Positions 18,457-27,476 of a DNA stretch of 64,000 bases are shown here, one piece after another. The stretch is from positions 1 to 64,000 of IMG/VR virus record IMGVR_UViG_3300044821_000131. One strand, 5' to 3'. The DNA comes from a virus. Position 1 is the stretch's first letter; every line of letters starts with the position of its first letter. The notes beneath the pieces were generated by a model. The model was not told the origin of the DNA, did not search any database, and was given only the letters and a program-made list of their open reading frames with translations. The translations under genes were made by a program, and so were the position numbers.

Positions 18457-18875
18457 GTCTGTACCAAGCACTCGGGGTTTTGGAACAGATGCCGGAGGCT
18501 CCGGTCTTTAAGCCGCGTTCGTTTGAGCCTCCGCCTGGTCATTGTCCTTGTGCTTGCGGTAAGAAGTTTATTGCTCTGAGTGCGATTAAGTTTCACAACA
18601 CCAAATTGATTCAGGGTGTGACCGATTCTATTTGTGATGATTGCGAGCGTAACGTTAAGAATTTCGCAATTGTTGTGTGTATTAAATGTAAGAGCGTGGT
18701 GGCACGCATGCAGCCGAATGTGTTTCGCACCGGTTTTGTTGTCCGTGCTGGCGAGTATTATCACACTAATGCTTGTCCGAATTGTGTAAAAAATCTGAAC
18801 TCGTCCATTCTGATCGAGAAATATTTCTACGAGAAAGAGAACGGGTTCGCAGTAAAGGAATTAAAATGTTATTGA
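18453..18875 (+). CDS. Cysteine-rich zinc-finger protein, 140 aa
   Basis: Contains HCPCACGKKF, ICDDCERN, VVCIKCKS and NACPNCVKN: four Cys pairs suggesting two zinc sites. ATGA-coupled to the RecQ-like helicase, hence possibly a DNA-transaction partner, but that is inference. Confidence 0.6.
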   Translation: MSLYQALGVLEQMPEAPVFKPRSFEPPPGHCPCACGKKFIALSAIKFHNTKLIQGVTDSICDDCERNVKNFAIVVCIKCKSVVARMQPNVFRTGFVVRAGEYYHTNACPNCVKNLNSSILIEKYFYEKENGFAVKELKCY

Positions 18876-19048
18876 CGCTAGTTTTTGGCAGTGTCTGTCT
18901 CGTTTCTGGTGTGGTTGTAGGGGTGGCCCTCAGCGACCGTGGTATTCTCACTCTGGCTGATCTTCAGGCCTGTGCTGATAAATTGATCGCCGGTGGTCGT
19001 GTTCTCACGCGGCGCGACCTTGTTGCGTCTGCATCTCAATCTGCTTAA
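18866..19048 (+). CDS. Small membrane protein, 60 aa
   Basis: Starts MLLTLVFGSVCLVSGVVVG, one N-terminal transmembrane helix, then a short soluble tail. AAAGGAA six bases upstream supports this ATG rather than the longer reading from 18773, which runs inside the previous gene. Function unknown. Confidence 0.6.
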   Translation: MLLTLVFGSVCLVSGVVVGVALSDRGILTLADLQACADKLIAGGRVLTRRDLVASASQSA

Positions 19049-19073
19049 CCTCGGTTAACAAAATATCTTTATT

Positions 19074-19649
19074 ATGACTGAAACAACTGAACTTTTGAAC
19101 AAAGGCTCCTTGACTGATAAAGTTGAACTGCCTGAACCTCGCATTGCCACTGAAGTGGTCGAACGTATTACCGCGCCCCAACGTCATCCGGGTTATGACG
19201 AAACGCGAAAAGCTACTCTGTACTACATCTCGTATGTGACTACGGGGGGCACGGCGGTCACGAAGGAATGCACCAAAGAGGTGGCGGACTGGAACCTTCA
19301 ATCCCAGCCCGAGTATGATGTCCATGCCGCGTTCATTCTGAACATCAATCTCGACAACCAGCAAGTTATCGGCGTTGTGCGCAAGCCACATCTGCGGAAC
19401 GGCCCACTGTCCACACGGCTCAACATTGATCCGAACTTCCTTATTCTGCAGAAATCCGGCAACAATTACGAGCCGATCAATCTGCCGCTTCGGTTCTCCT
19501 CGCCGGTTTTGCAGGAGGCGATCCAGGCGTTGAACGCCGCTGGGCACGTGCGTCCTGGGAACAAACTCGGCAAGTTTGTGGTCAAGAATGTACTGGCCTC
19601 GGAAGTCGAGGACGCGGACTTGGTGGTGCTCGACATCTTGCCCGACTGA
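19074..19649 (+). CDS. Hypothetical protein, 191 aa
   Basis: Soluble protein with regular codon use and a strong open frame. The middle has alternating hydrophobics suggestive of beta structure (AAFILNINLDNQQVIGVV). It ends 61 bases before the next gene with only a weak hairpin (AGCAG...CTGCT) between. No family recognised. Confidence 0.6.
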   Translation: MTETTELLNKGSLTDKVELPEPRIATEVVERITAPQRHPGYDETRKATLYYISYVTTGGTAVTKECTKEVADWNLQSQPEYDVHAAFILNINLDNQQVIGVVRKPHLRNGPLSTRLNIDPNFLILQKSGNNYEPINLPLRFSSPVLQEAIQALNAAGHVRPGNKLGKFVVKNVLASEVEDADLVVLDILPD

Positions 19650-19710
19650 GTGTAATGCCGGTCTGTTCTGTGTTATATATATTTGAGCAGTCGTACTGCT
19701 TAAAATAACT

Positions 19711-20682
19711 ATGAACACCGACAAATTAGTTTACGGGGCAGATCTGCCAGACGAGGATACTTTAGCACTGTATTCGGACACCTCGGCAGATCTGCCTTTT
19801 TCGTTTCCAAACGGGGACGCCGACCCAGATCTTTGTTACGCGGCCATGGGTTGTATTCGTTATGCTTCCCACTATACGCTGCTGCGTGGACAGGTTCTTC
19901 CGTTCTGCAACCCTGTTCGTGGTACCTACAATAATACCTTGGAGTTTCTGTTGTATTTACTGGTAGCGAAGGTTCGCTTTGTGGAGCGTGATCGCGGCGC
20001 CCTGTATCGTTTCGAGATTATGTGTGCCGGCAAGCCCGGTTTTGGTAACACTCAGCTGCATGTGGAGGCGGGCATTCATTCGTTTCGGGCGGAATCAACC
20101 CTTGGTTTTCTTGGCCGGAATTACAGTCTGCTTAGTCCTGTGGATCGCACAGATGTTCACTCGATGGTCGTGGCCGACGGCTATTCATCGACGCCGGGTG
20201 GCTTGTTTGAACGTCGTTCGGATGGCCAACTGCCTTTCACACCTCGGTTCTACGTTCCGACACAGGGCGAAGGTAAGAAGTATTTCGACGTTGAATCCCG
20301 GCAATGGATCACCCTGACTGAACTGGTGGACGGTCCGTTATTCTTACCGTTCCCTGATCCTTCAGAACCTATGCCAGTTGAGCGTCTGACTACTCGATTG
20401 GCAACTCGCTTCAAATGGGGAACGTATATATATATTGGTACGGACACCATGTCTCCCCCTACGGTAGATCATGTGGACAAGCAGCACGAGATCATCAAGT
20501 TGCTGGAAACGCGGCAGGATACCTCGTTGGGATTTGACCGGCAATGTGAGATGGGCATACGCCCTGGTATTTGTCGGTTACCTCGAGCGCCGTCTTCGCT
20601 TTCGCTTCGAATGCGCGGACTGCGACAAGTTCTCAACGCAAACGGATTGTACAAGCTTCAAAAACAGTGCTTGGCACTGTAG
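19711..20682 (+). CDS. Hypothetical protein, 323 aa
   Basis: Large soluble unknown. Includes FCNPVRGTYNNTLEFLLYLL and FTPRFYVPTQGEGKKYFDV. The last about 60 codons become Arg/Leu-rich (LRMRGLRQVLNANGLYK), unlike the rest, and an alternative frame is open across 20471-20700, so a frameshift in the tail is possible but not shown. Followed by two hairpins. Confidence 0.55.
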   Translation: MNTDKLVYGADLPDEDTLALYSDTSADLPFSFPNGDADPDLCYAAMGCIRYASHYTLLRGQVLPFCNPVRGTYNNTLEFLLYLLVAKVRFVERDRGALYRFEIMCAGKPGFGNTQLHVEAGIHSFRAESTLGFLGRNYSLLSPVDRTDVHSMVVADGYSSTPGGLFERRSDGQLPFTPRFYVPTQGEGKKYFDVESRQWITLTELVDGPLFLPFPDPSEPMPVERLTTRLATRFKWGTYIYIGTDTMSPPTVDHVDKQHEIIKLLETRQDTSLGFDRQCEMGIRPGICRLPRAPSSLSLRMRGLRQVLNANGLYKLQKQCLAL

Positions 20683-20713
20683 TAACACGAAGGGACCTTG
20701 TGGTCTCTTCTTT
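20664..20713 (+). terminator. Tandem hairpins ending in a U-rich tract
   Basis: First hairpin ACAGTGC-TTG-GCACTGT (20664-20680), then AGGGACC-TTGT-GGTCTCT (20691-20708, one wobble pair) followed by TCTTT. Reads as an intrinsic terminator for the 19.7-20.7 kb gene. Confidence 0.65.
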
Positions 20714-20749
20714 ATGTATCGGTTGTTGAATTTAAAAACTGTGGAAACT

Positions 20750-21082
20750 ATGACTGAAAAATTCGGGTCTGAACTTACTCCGGTAACCGTGATCCCTACG
20801 GTGCACATTATCGTTCGGGACAAGGATGCTATTCGCGCTATGATTGGTGGTGACTGCCCGGCGCTCGCCCAGTTGTTACATCACGCTTCCGAACATTTCG
20901 GATCGATGGTGACGCGGCGATCTGACGTTCTGACGCCCTTGGGTCAGGACATTTACGACATATCCTACGATTACCTCATGATGGTGCGCGGGGCACTGAC
21001 GTTCTTGTCTCTGGACGCGATACTGAAATTGGAAGAATCTTATCCGTCTACTCTTAAATACTCGGTCGTAGTTACCCGATGA
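20750..21082 (+). CDS. Hypothetical protein, 110 aa
   Basis: Starts MTEKFGSELTPVTVIPTVHI, downstream of a terminator; the same frame is open back to 20471 but that stretch crosses the terminator. Contains HHASEHFGSMVTRRSDVLTP. No family recognised. ATGA-coupled to the next gene. Confidence 0.55.
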   Translation: MTEKFGSELTPVTVIPTVHIIVRDKDAIRAMIGGDCPALAQLLHHASEHFGSMVTRRSDVLTPLGQDIYDISYDYLMMVRGALTFLSLDAILKLEESYPSTLKYSVVVTR

Positions 21083-21270
21083 ATTCGGATGCCGACGAGG
21101 CCTTTCTCGCCACTGGAGATTGGTTGTTTCAAGAGGAAAAAAAGATTATCCGGAAGTGGGGTCGTGTGAAGGATCCTGCAAAGCTTCCGGATTCCGAGCG
21201 TCGTAAAATATTACACATACTTGCTCGCATGCATCAATGGTATCGGGACTATCATCGGGAGTGCGAGTAG
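21079..21270 (+). CDS. Hypothetical protein, 63 aa
   Basis: Charged helical protein (RRKILHILARMHQWYRDYHRE). ATGA overlap with the previous gene. No family recognised. Confidence 0.5.
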   Translation: MNSDADEAFLATGDWLFQEEKKIIRKWGRVKDPAKLPDSERRKILHILARMHQWYRDYHRECE

Positions 21271-21281
21271 TTATTTAATTG

Positions 21282-21310
21282 TTGACGGGCGTCTCTCGTG
21301 TTTGTAATCT
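21282..21310 (+). promoter_or_regulatory. Sigma70-like promoter TTGACG-17-TAATCT
   Basis: TTGACG at 21282-21287, 17-base spacer, TAATCT at 21305-21310. It lies in a gap between genes, about 30 bases upstream of the next ATG. Confidence 0.6.
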
Positions 21311-21339
21311 CTTCATGAAATTTGAACCGATTACAAATT

Positions 21340-21546
21340 ATGAGCACTCCAAATGTTGACGAAGCCGCCCTGTTACGCGCAAACCTTCTCGGGTTCATGA
21401 CTCAGGTCAAATACGCCACCGGCGCCACTGATGCTGAACTCCCGGCCTTGTACAAAAAGGCCACGGATTATCAGAACCAGGTGATGACCAAACGGGCAAA
21501 AGTTCGGGACTTGATTCTGGCCCAGATCGCCCCGGCGGCGGCCTGA
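21340..21546 (+). CDS. Hypothetical protein, 68 aa
   Basis: Starts MSTPNVDEAALLRANLLGF. Ala/Lys-rich helical protein ending AQIAPAAA. It has its own promoter upstream and a terminator downstream, so it is probably a monocistronic, well-expressed gene, perhaps a virion or DNA-binding protein; function unknown. A TTG at 21322 is an alternative start. Confidence 0.6.
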   Translation: MSTPNVDEAALLRANLLGFMTQVKYATGATDAELPALYKKATDYQNQVMTKRAKVRDLILAQIAPAAA

Positions 21547-21570
21547 AGTTTTTAGTTGCGCTTTCGCTTT

Positions 21571-21610
21571 GGGACCAGTAGACCTATGTCTGCTGGTCCC
21601 AATTATTTTA
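21571..21610 (+). terminator. Rho-independent terminator
   Basis: 13-bp stem GGGACCAGTAGAC / GTCTGCTGGTCCC with one T-G wobble and a CTAT loop, followed by AATTATTTT. It closes the single-gene unit started by the promoter at 21282. Confidence 0.75.
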
Positions 21611-22221
21611 TGCCCAAGCCGATTTACGCCGATCTATTCAAAGATAAGCTAAACCAGCACCGTGCCGATAATAATTTGTCGTATCAGCAGTTGTCCAAGC
21701 AAATAGGCTTCTCTACGCGGCATGTTATTCGATGGTTAAAAGGAACCTCATACCCGGCAGAAAAAAACTTGAAACAGGTGTGCCTGCGCCTGTGTTGGCC
21801 TTTTGATCAGTTCTCGATTGAAGCTAGATTGGATGCGAAGGCACTTGCCAATTTTTTGTCCTTGGAGGCCATTCAGGCGCGCTATCTGCGTTCCTGTGCC
21901 CGTGATAATTCGATCGAAGCCTATCACATGGTAGGGCTGGCCGCTTGGCATATATTCAACATGCTTCAAGTTAAAAATATTGTTTGCATTTTGACCGCCG
22001 ATTCGGTTCAGAGTGGCACCGCCTACATCACTTGTGCCGTGGCACCAAACTTGGGTGTCGTCATCAAGGTTGTCGGCGAGAAGGAAGGAATCAAGGCCGA
22101 AGTCTCAAACGGTGCAGATGCGGTCTTCGTCGGTCTGAAATTGGTGACGGATCAGACCGCACCAGAATTTACTGTCACTATCCCTAAACTCGTAGCTTAC
22201 TATGGAACCCATGAATCTTAA
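21610..22221 (+). CDS. HTH (Cro/XRE-like) regulator, 203 aa
   Basis: Residues about 20-60 form a lambda-repressor-like helix-turn-helix: LSYQQLSKQIGFSTRHVIRW then GTSYPAEKNL. The remaining 140 residues are an unassigned C-terminal domain that could bind a ligand or oligomerise. The ATG lies directly after the terminator U tract; an upstream start at 21556 would run through the terminator. Likely a transcription regulator; target unknown. Confidence 0.65.
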   Translation: MPKPIYADLFKDKLNQHRADNNLSYQQLSKQIGFSTRHVIRWLKGTSYPAEKNLKQVCLRLCWPFDQFSIEARLDAKALANFLSLEAIQARYLRSCARDNSIEAYHMVGLAAWHIFNMLQVKNIVCILTADSVQSGTAYITCAVAPNLGVVIKVVGEKEGIKAEVSNGADAVFVGLKLVTDQTAPEFTVTIPKLVAYYGTHES

Positions 22222-22672
22222 TCGCGGAACCCCACCTTTGGCGTTTGCACAACAAGAGGCACGTCGCCGTGGCGAACTTGACGCCGTACAACCAAATTCT
22301 CAACCCATGGAAACCGATCCGATTTCTCCTGCATCTCCACCCTCGCCACGCATGAGCGGGCGCTTGTTCCCTGTGACATTGACCTATAACCCTCCTCCGG
22401 GCACACACACTCCCGGTGGTGATCCACTGCCCAGTATCAGCATAAAGTTCAAAGCTCGATCCGTGGATATCAAGGAGCATTTCATTTCCTTGAATCACAG
22501 CCCCGACATCGACATTGAATTTACAGCGTTTGCCGAAGATCTGATTTGTAAGATCGGCGAGAAGGCCTATCCGGTGAGTTGGGTTGGATCTACTTTCAGC
22601 TTTCCAGACAACGACGTATATGGTATTCAGTTGTTGCGTCGGCAAGAACCGCCCGGTACATCAGGATCGTGA
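22202..22672 (+). CDS. Hypothetical protein, 156 aa
   Basis: Pro-rich N-terminal third (PISPASPPSPRMSG), then a beta-rich body. Overlaps the regulator by 20 bases and precedes the portal region. No family recognised. Confidence 0.5.
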   Translation: MEPMNLNRGTPPLAFAQQEARRRGELDAVQPNSQPMETDPISPASPPSPRMSGRLFPVTLTYNPPPGTHTPGGDPLPSISIKFKARSVDIKEHFISLNHSPDIDIEFTAFAEDLICKIGEKAYPVSWVGSTFSFPDNDVYGIQLLRRQEPPGTSGS

Positions 22673-22695
22673 CGGTGGTGTAAACTGAACTATCA

Positions 22696-22881
22696 ATGAT
22701 AAAAAATGGTCGCATCGAAATTGGCAAGACCCCTAGCGTTGTTACTGGCGCCTGTTCTACCCGCATCTTGGAGGGTGAACCAGTCGGCGATCATGAACAC
22801 CCGAATGATCCCGAATTCAGAAAACTTGCCTCTCTGATGGTGTTACCAACTCCCGACGATGTGAAGGAAATCGATGGCTGA
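22696..22881 (+). CDS. Hypothetical protein, 61 aa
   Basis: Small acidic protein (GEPVGDHEHPNDPEFRKL) overlapping the portal-like gene by 8 bases. May be co-expressed with the portal gene; function unknown. Confidence 0.5.
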   Translation: MIKNGRIEIGKTPSVVTGACSTRILEGEPVGDHEHPNDPEFRKLASLMVLPTPDDVKEIDG

Positions 22882-25624
22882 TTTTAACGATCTCGGTTAC
22901 GTGGGCTTGGGTGGCGAACGTCGCTTCGACGATCCATTCCTGCTGCCCAGCAGCGCGTCAATGCCGTTGACGCTGGAGACGGCCATCGACATGTGCCTTT
23001 TCCTGTACTACATGAACCCGCAGTACGTACAGGCTTCGGCGCGTGTCGCCCGGCACTTCATTACCGATTTCGATTTTCCTGGCGATGGCAGTAAGCAGGA
23101 AAAGGAAGATTTCAAAACCTATCTCAAATACCAGTTGCAGCTGCCCAGCTTCATGACTGAAATGGGTGACGAATGGAGCTGTTTTTCTGGTGATACGAAA
23201 GTCAACACGCGCGATGGTGTATTTGAGATTAAAGACTTGGCTGACAAACGTGTGGAGGTTTTGTCCAAAGGCGGTGTGTATCGTCCAGCGGATTTCAAGT
23301 GCTATGGTAAGCAGCCACTGATGGAGGTCACATTTAGCGATGGCCGAAAGGTTTACGCAACGGCGGCGCATCAATGGGAAGTGATCAATCGTAGTAACAA
23401 ACAAGTAGTCACTACAACGGACAAACTAATTCCCGGCTATAAGATTGAACGTACGGTGGCGCCTAGACCCGATCGGAACGACGAATACTACGAGGGTATA
23501 CGACATGGATTCATCTTTGGCGACGGCTCTCTTTCTTCCAGAAATAAACGCTCGACAGCTCTGTTTGTTGGCGCGAAAGACGCGGCCTTGTTTCCATTTT
23601 TCAAAGGTTACGGAAACACGCCTCGCCCTAGACGCGACAAAAAGGACATGGTTCGCATATCCGGATTCCCGGCCGCCTATAAAAGTCTACCGTCACGTAC
23701 GGCTAGTCCTTCGTACTGGTACGGTTTTGTTTGCGGTTTCTTGGCCGCGGATGGTTGTGTGTGTCCTTATGGCTGCGCCATGCTTACACAAATATCAAGA
23801 GCTACGATTGAGGCCGTAGTAGAGCAGCTTCCAAGGATCGGTATGTGTGCTGGTCCGATTCGCTCGCAGCGTCGTATCACGGATCTTAGCAAGTACAGCA
23901 AGTATCCAAATGCCGTGTACGATTCGACTATACATTTCGTGACGTTATTGAAACGCTTTATGCTGCCGCAGGATTTTCTGATCCCGGCACATCGTGAAAA
24001 GTTTATAAAGAAATTCAAAGGCGGTAATTACGGGCGTTACGTCATCATCAGGTCTGTCAAGAAAACGGATCGGGTTGAACCTGTATACTGTTGTACTGAG
24101 ATGCAGACACACAGGTTTGTAGTTGATAATGGTATCTTGACGGGCAATTGTTTTGGTAACTGCTTCGTACGCATACACATGCCGTTCGATCGGTTTCTGA
24201 TAGACGACCGGACGAACACGATGTACGCGCTGGATTATTTCGGTCGTAATTCCAAGTACAATTATCAAACCATGACGTATGAGGTTCCGGATCCTCTCCA
24301 TCCGGGCAAACGGGTTCGGCTACGCTTCAGAGATCAGCGGTCGCGCGATGCCTCTCGTATCCGGCTTCGTAAGTTGTATCCACGTTTAGTCACGATTCGA
24401 CACAACATTATTTCTGGTGGAAGTGAATACATTTACCGATTCGATCCCGAGTTTGTGAGCGATGTGAAAAAGGGTCGTTTGTATGTGGTGAACGAGACAC
24501 CGATGAAAATGTTGCAGGCGATCAAGAATAACCACGATTTCGCCTTTGACGCCGATTCCATTTTCCATCTCAAGTCTCCAACGGTGAGTGGTGTTTCGAA
24601 TGCTGGATGGGGCATCCCGAACACGATCGCGAATTACCGCAATCTTCATCAGTTGCAGGTGTATCGCAAGATTGATGAGGCGGTCGGCTTGGACTACATG
24701 CTGCCGTTTCGCCTCTTCAGTCCTGCGGAACACTCTGGACAGAACGACGCGTTCAATTACATGATCTCATCTCGTTGGGGTTCCGAGATCAAGAAGATAA
24801 TTGACTCTCGCCGTCGTGACAAATATGCCATGCACTCGCTGCCATTTCCGGTCACCTACCAAGAATTTGGCGCGCAAGGCAAGACCCTTACTTCGAAGGA
24901 TATGATGGAATTTCAGACCAGCGCGCTGTTGGATGGCATGGGCTATCCGCAAGAGCTGTTTAAAGGCAGTCTTACTTGGATGCAGGTTCCAACGGCGATG
25001 CGTCTGTTCGAGAACTCTTTCATGTTCCTGCACATGGGTTTCAATAACGTTACTGGATGGGTTACGCGACGGGTTAGAACGTATCTCAATCAGCCTCAGA
25101 TGGCTGTCACCATGCAGAAACCGTCCTTGGCGGACAGTTTGGAACGCAAACAGTTGGTGTTTCAATTGGGAGCCATGGGCGAAATCAGCCGTGAAAATGC
25201 CTACAACTCTCTGGGTATTGATGATCCGGTGGGCGAGATGAAGAAGCGGCTCGAAGAAGATATGGAGATTCAACGCGAGCAGATTCGCATGCAGTCGGAA
25301 TTTCAGAAGGAAGTGGAATCCGGATCCCTGTTGGCCCCGGAACAAGCTTCTGGTGGGTCTGCGTCCGGCAGCTTGCCTGGTGGAGGTGCCGCCGGTAGCG
25401 TGACTCCGACCGATTCTCAATCTCAAGCTCAAAGTCTGGCCTCCTACTGGTTGAGTATCCAAAGTCCTGGCGAGCGCCGACAAGCTATGAATGCTGTTCG
25501 AGCTCAGAATCAGGGCTTGTACGCCAGCGCCAAAGAGCAAATGGAGCGCATGAGATCTCAAGGTAGTAGTCAGGGGCGCCAAGCTGTGGAACAGCAGGCG
25601 CAGCAGCAGGGTGCCACGCAGTAA
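22874..25624 (+). CDS. Portal-like virion protein containing an intein
   Basis: 916 aa, of which 593 remain after removing the intein at 103-425. The extein has features of tailed-phage portal proteins: an N-terminal domain with MNPQYVQASARVARHF, a beta-rich middle with DADSIFHLKSPTVSG and WGIPNTIANYRNLHQLQVYRK, the ALLDGMGYPQELFKGSLTWMQ block, and a long C-terminal coiled-coil and Gln/Ser-rich tail. Portals form the dodecameric DNA gate and connect head to tail. The assignment is by sequence resemblance and context before Gly-rich virion-like genes; a related head protein is the main alternative. Confidence 0.65.
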   Translation: MADFNDLGYVGLGGERRFDDPFLLPSSASMPLTLETAIDMCLFLYYMNPQYVQASARVARHFITDFDFPGDGSKQEKEDFKTYLKYQLQLPSFMTEMGDEWSCFSGDTKVNTRDGVFEIKDLADKRVEVLSKGGVYRPADFKCYGKQPLMEVTFSDGRKVYATAAHQWEVINRSNKQVVTTTDKLIPGYKIERTVAPRPDRNDEYYEGIRHGFIFGDGSLSSRNKRSTALFVGAKDAALFPFFKGYGNTPRPRRDKKDMVRISGFPAAYKSLPSRTASPSYWYGFVCGFLAADGCVCPYGCAMLTQISRATIEAVVEQLPRIGMCAGPIRSQRRITDLSKYSKYPNAVYDSTIHFVTLLKRFMLPQDFLIPAHREKFIKKFKGGNYGRYVIIRSVKKTDRVEPVYCCTEMQTHRFVVDNGILTGNCFGNCFVRIHMPFDRFLIDDRTNTMYALDYFGRNSKYNYQTMTYEVPDPLHPGKRVRLRFRDQRSRDASRIRLRKLYPRLVTIRHNIISGGSEYIYRFDPEFVSDVKKGRLYVVNETPMKMLQAIKNNHDFAFDADSIFHLKSPTVSGVSNAGWGIPNTIANYRNLHQLQVYRKIDEAVGLDYMLPFRLFSPAEHSGQNDAFNYMISSRWGSEIKKIIDSRRRDKYAMHSLPFPVTYQEFGAQGKTLTSKDMMEFQTSALLDGMGYPQELFKGSLTWMQVPTAMRLFENSFMFLHMGFNNVTGWVTRRVRTYLNQPQMAVTMQKPSLADSLERKQLVFQLGAMGEISRENAYNSLGIDDPVGEMKKRLEEDMEIQREQIRMQSEFQKEVESGSLLAPEQASGGSASGSLPGGGAAGSVTPTDSQSQAQSLASYWLSIQSPGERRQAMNAVRAQNQGLYASAKEQMERMRSQGSSQGRQAVEQQAQQQGATQ
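23180..24148 (+). mobile_element. Intein with LAGLIDADG endonuclease in the portal-like gene
   Basis: 323-residue intein from Cys103 (CFSGDTKVNTRDG) to Asn425 (GILTGN), followed by extein Cys426. Block B ATAAHQWEV, and two endonuclease motifs: HGFIFGDGSL and VCGFLAADGC. C-terminal block is PVYCCTEMQTHRFVV. Penultimate Gly replaces the usual His. It appears intact and potentially able to home. Confidence 0.9.
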
Positions 25625-25628
25625 TTCG

Positions 25629-25657
25629 TTGTCAATTCTTCGGGGATTGGCTAATCT
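25629..25657 (+). promoter_or_regulatory. Promoter TTGTCA-17-TAATCT
   Basis: TTGTCA at 25629-25634, 17-base spacer, TAATCT at 25652-25657. The same -10 hexamer as at 21305. Expected transcription start is within a few bases of the ATG at 25666, implying a very short or absent leader. Confidence 0.55.
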
Positions 25658-25665
25658 TTCCCGAG

Positions 25666-25878
25666 ATGACACAGCCGCAGCAAAAAAACGTCGTTAGCCT
25701 GCTCAAGCAGCTTCGTGGAAAACCCGTACCGAATCATCCTACAGGCCTGCCGAGTCCTCGTTCAAATGATAACGATGTCACCACGGACGGCGTTTATCGA
25801 GACGAAGGTCTCACCGATCCCGGCATTATCGGCGGCGTCACGGGCACGGGTAATGGCCCGATCATTGGTGTAGGCTAA
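25666..25878 (+). CDS. Hypothetical protein, 70 aa
   Basis: Polar N-terminus, Gly-rich C-terminus (GIIGGVTGTGNGPIIGVG). First gene of the run after the portal-like gene; possibly a minor virion protein, by location only. Confidence 0.5.
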   Translation: MTQPQQKNVVSLLKQLRGKPVPNHPTGLPSPRSNDNDVTTDGVYRDEGLTDPGIIGGVTGTGNGPIIGVG

Positions 25879-25882
25879 ATTT

Positions 25883-26674
25883 GTGCAATCACCAGATATA
25901 AATAATTTCTTTTGGAATCAGATGAACCGCACGGGTCCCTCTGATATAGCCCAGCGTGTCGGTATTAATCCGAACCGCGGGCCGGCAAGTTTCATCCCCT
26001 CTCCCGGTACCCAGCCTTGGACTATCGGCTATCAGGCCGGACGTACCCTTCCGGACATGGCTGTTCGACATCAGATGCTTCGACCTTTGCGCGGCGCCAT
26101 AAACAATCTGGGCACTAACAACGCCGGCGCAGCTCTGGCTGGGGCCGGTATTGGTGGCGCTATTGGCGCCGGTTCAGCCTTGGTAGGTGGTGGTAACGTC
26201 GGACGGCGCACGGCCGTAGGCGCCGGTGTCGGCAGCCTCGGTATGTTGCTCCTCAGCTTGTACGCGCGTAATCGTTTGAATAACACGCAGTATCGTCAGA
26301 TCGAGCCTCCAGCGTTGCCGGGCCGTGTAAAAAGCAGTTTCTACGCGGTTGGCGAAGGCAGTCAAGAGATCGGGAGTAAATTGCTCTCTGATTCTGGACT
26401 CAGTTCGGCCGATAAGACCATGTTATTGAATTACGTGCAACGTCTGCCTAATTCTCAAAAAGCCGAGCTCGCACACTTGATCGGACCTGCGGTGGGTGCC
26501 GGTATTGGCATCATCATCGCCCGGTATCTGATGCGTTTGGGTATTGGTGGCACAGCGATTATGGCTTTGTTGGGTGCCGGCGTTGGTCGTCAGATAACGT
26601 CGGGTCCGCGTGACGCGTACGGCCATGTGATCAATACCCGGCGTGATGCTTTTGGTCAACCTCGATTCGTTTAA
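25883..26674 (+). CDS. Gly/Ala-rich membrane or virion protein, 263 aa (GTG start)
   Basis: Reads from GTG four bases after the previous stop. Two hydrophobic Gly/Ala segments (about residues 74-125 and 190-235) such as GAGIGGAIGAGSALVGGG suggest membrane insertion or glycine-zipper packing, like phage proteins involved in DNA ejection. No enzymatic motif. Its C-terminus (DAYGHVINTRRDAFGQP) is hydrophilic. Confidence 0.55.
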   Translation: MQSPDINNFFWNQMNRTGPSDIAQRVGINPNRGPASFIPSPGTQPWTIGYQAGRTLPDMAVRHQMLRPLRGAINNLGTNNAGAALAGAGIGGAIGAGSALVGGGNVGRRTAVGAGVGSLGMLLLSLYARNRLNNTQYRQIEPPALPGRVKSSFYAVGEGSQEIGSKLLSDSGLSSADKTMLLNYVQRLPNSQKAELAHLIGPAVGAGIGIIIARYLMRLGIGGTAIMALLGAGVGRQITSGPRDAYGHVINTRRDAFGQPRFV

Positions 26675-26676
26675 CA

Positions 26677-26892
26677 ATGTCTGCCAAACATACAGATTGG
26701 ATCATGCTTGGTGAAGAGATCGCCACACTCGCTGAATTTCACGCGACATGCGCGGTCAACATCGAGCAGGCCTTGGCGAAGTCGGATATCAAAGCCATGC
26801 CGTCCGATCTTTTGCAGTTGCAACGTCGGAGTATTATCAAACACCGGGAATGGAGCGTGTTGTTGCGTGCGCTCTCTAAAATTCAAGGTTGA
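26677..26892 (+). CDS. Hypothetical protein, 71 aa
   Basis: Helical soluble protein (IEQALAKSDIKAMPSDLLQL) two bases after the previous stop. No family recognised; part of the virion-like run. Confidence 0.5.
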   Translation: MSAKHTDWIMLGEEIATLAEFHATCAVNIEQALAKSDIKAMPSDLLQLQRRSIIKHREWSVLLRALSKIQG

Positions 26893-26924
26893 GGCGGAAG
26901 TCAATTTAAAATATATTTGGACCG

Positions 26925-27476
26925 ATGCAAAACGAAGCTTTCAATCTGGGTGTGGCTCTGGCTTGTGTGTCACACAATCTGCCGATGACATCTTTTCCCA
27001 AGCTGGCCGGGGTTGCCGCCAAGATGCAGAGCGCCGAGGCAATTCCGGCAAAACGGCTGTTGATAAAATCCGCGCACGATGTGATGGTGCTCTGTGGTAC
27101 CGGTCATACCGCCCCCGCCCGACATCTTGAGATCCTCGCCGATCTTCCTGGCTGGTCTACCCATGCTGAGGACGTCTATCATGACCTAGTGAAGGCTTGT
27201 GCCTTATCCGAAACTCTCGAGAAGCACGCATTTAATGAGGCTGTGGAAGGTGCCGGTAATCTTGCAAAAGGTATCGGCTACGCTGGTGTGCTTGGTGGCG
27301 CTGGTCTCGGTTCCCTCTATTGGATGTTGTCTCGTCATGCGACTCAGAACGAAGCCGATGTGGAGGCTAAAAAGCGGCAGCTTCAGTATTATCAGCATCT
27401 CAATCACGAGCTGCAGGACTCATTGCGTCGTAAGTATCGGTACTCCAACGCCACTGAACCCGGGGTGCAAGTATGA
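26925..27476 (+). CDS. Hypothetical protein with one Gly-rich transmembrane segment, 183 aa
   Basis: N-terminal 100 residues soluble, then GIGYAGVLGGAGLGSLYWML as a probable membrane helix, then a charged helix ending ELQDSLRRKYRY. The same soluble-membrane-charged plan as neighbours suggests virion or membrane-ejection proteins. No family recognised. ATGA overlap with the next gene. Confidence 0.55.
   Translation: MQNEAFNLGVALACVSHNLPMTSFPKLAGVAAKMQSAEAIPAKRLLIKSAHDVMVLCGTGHTAPARHLEILADLPGWSTHAEDVYHDLVKACALSETLEKHAFNEAVEGAGNLAKGIGYAGVLGGAGLGSLYWMLSRHATQNEADVEAKKRQLQYYQHLNHELQDSLRRKYRYSNATEPGVQV

Noticed and set aside
20471-20750. Extended ORF joining the 19711 and 20750 genes by frameshift
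   Set aside because: The overlapping frame crosses two hairpins with a U tract, and the downstream gene has a sensible ATG of its own.
24767-25672. Minus-strand ORF of 301 codons opposite the portal-like gene
   Set aside because: Shadow of the portal reading frame; no start signal or family motif.
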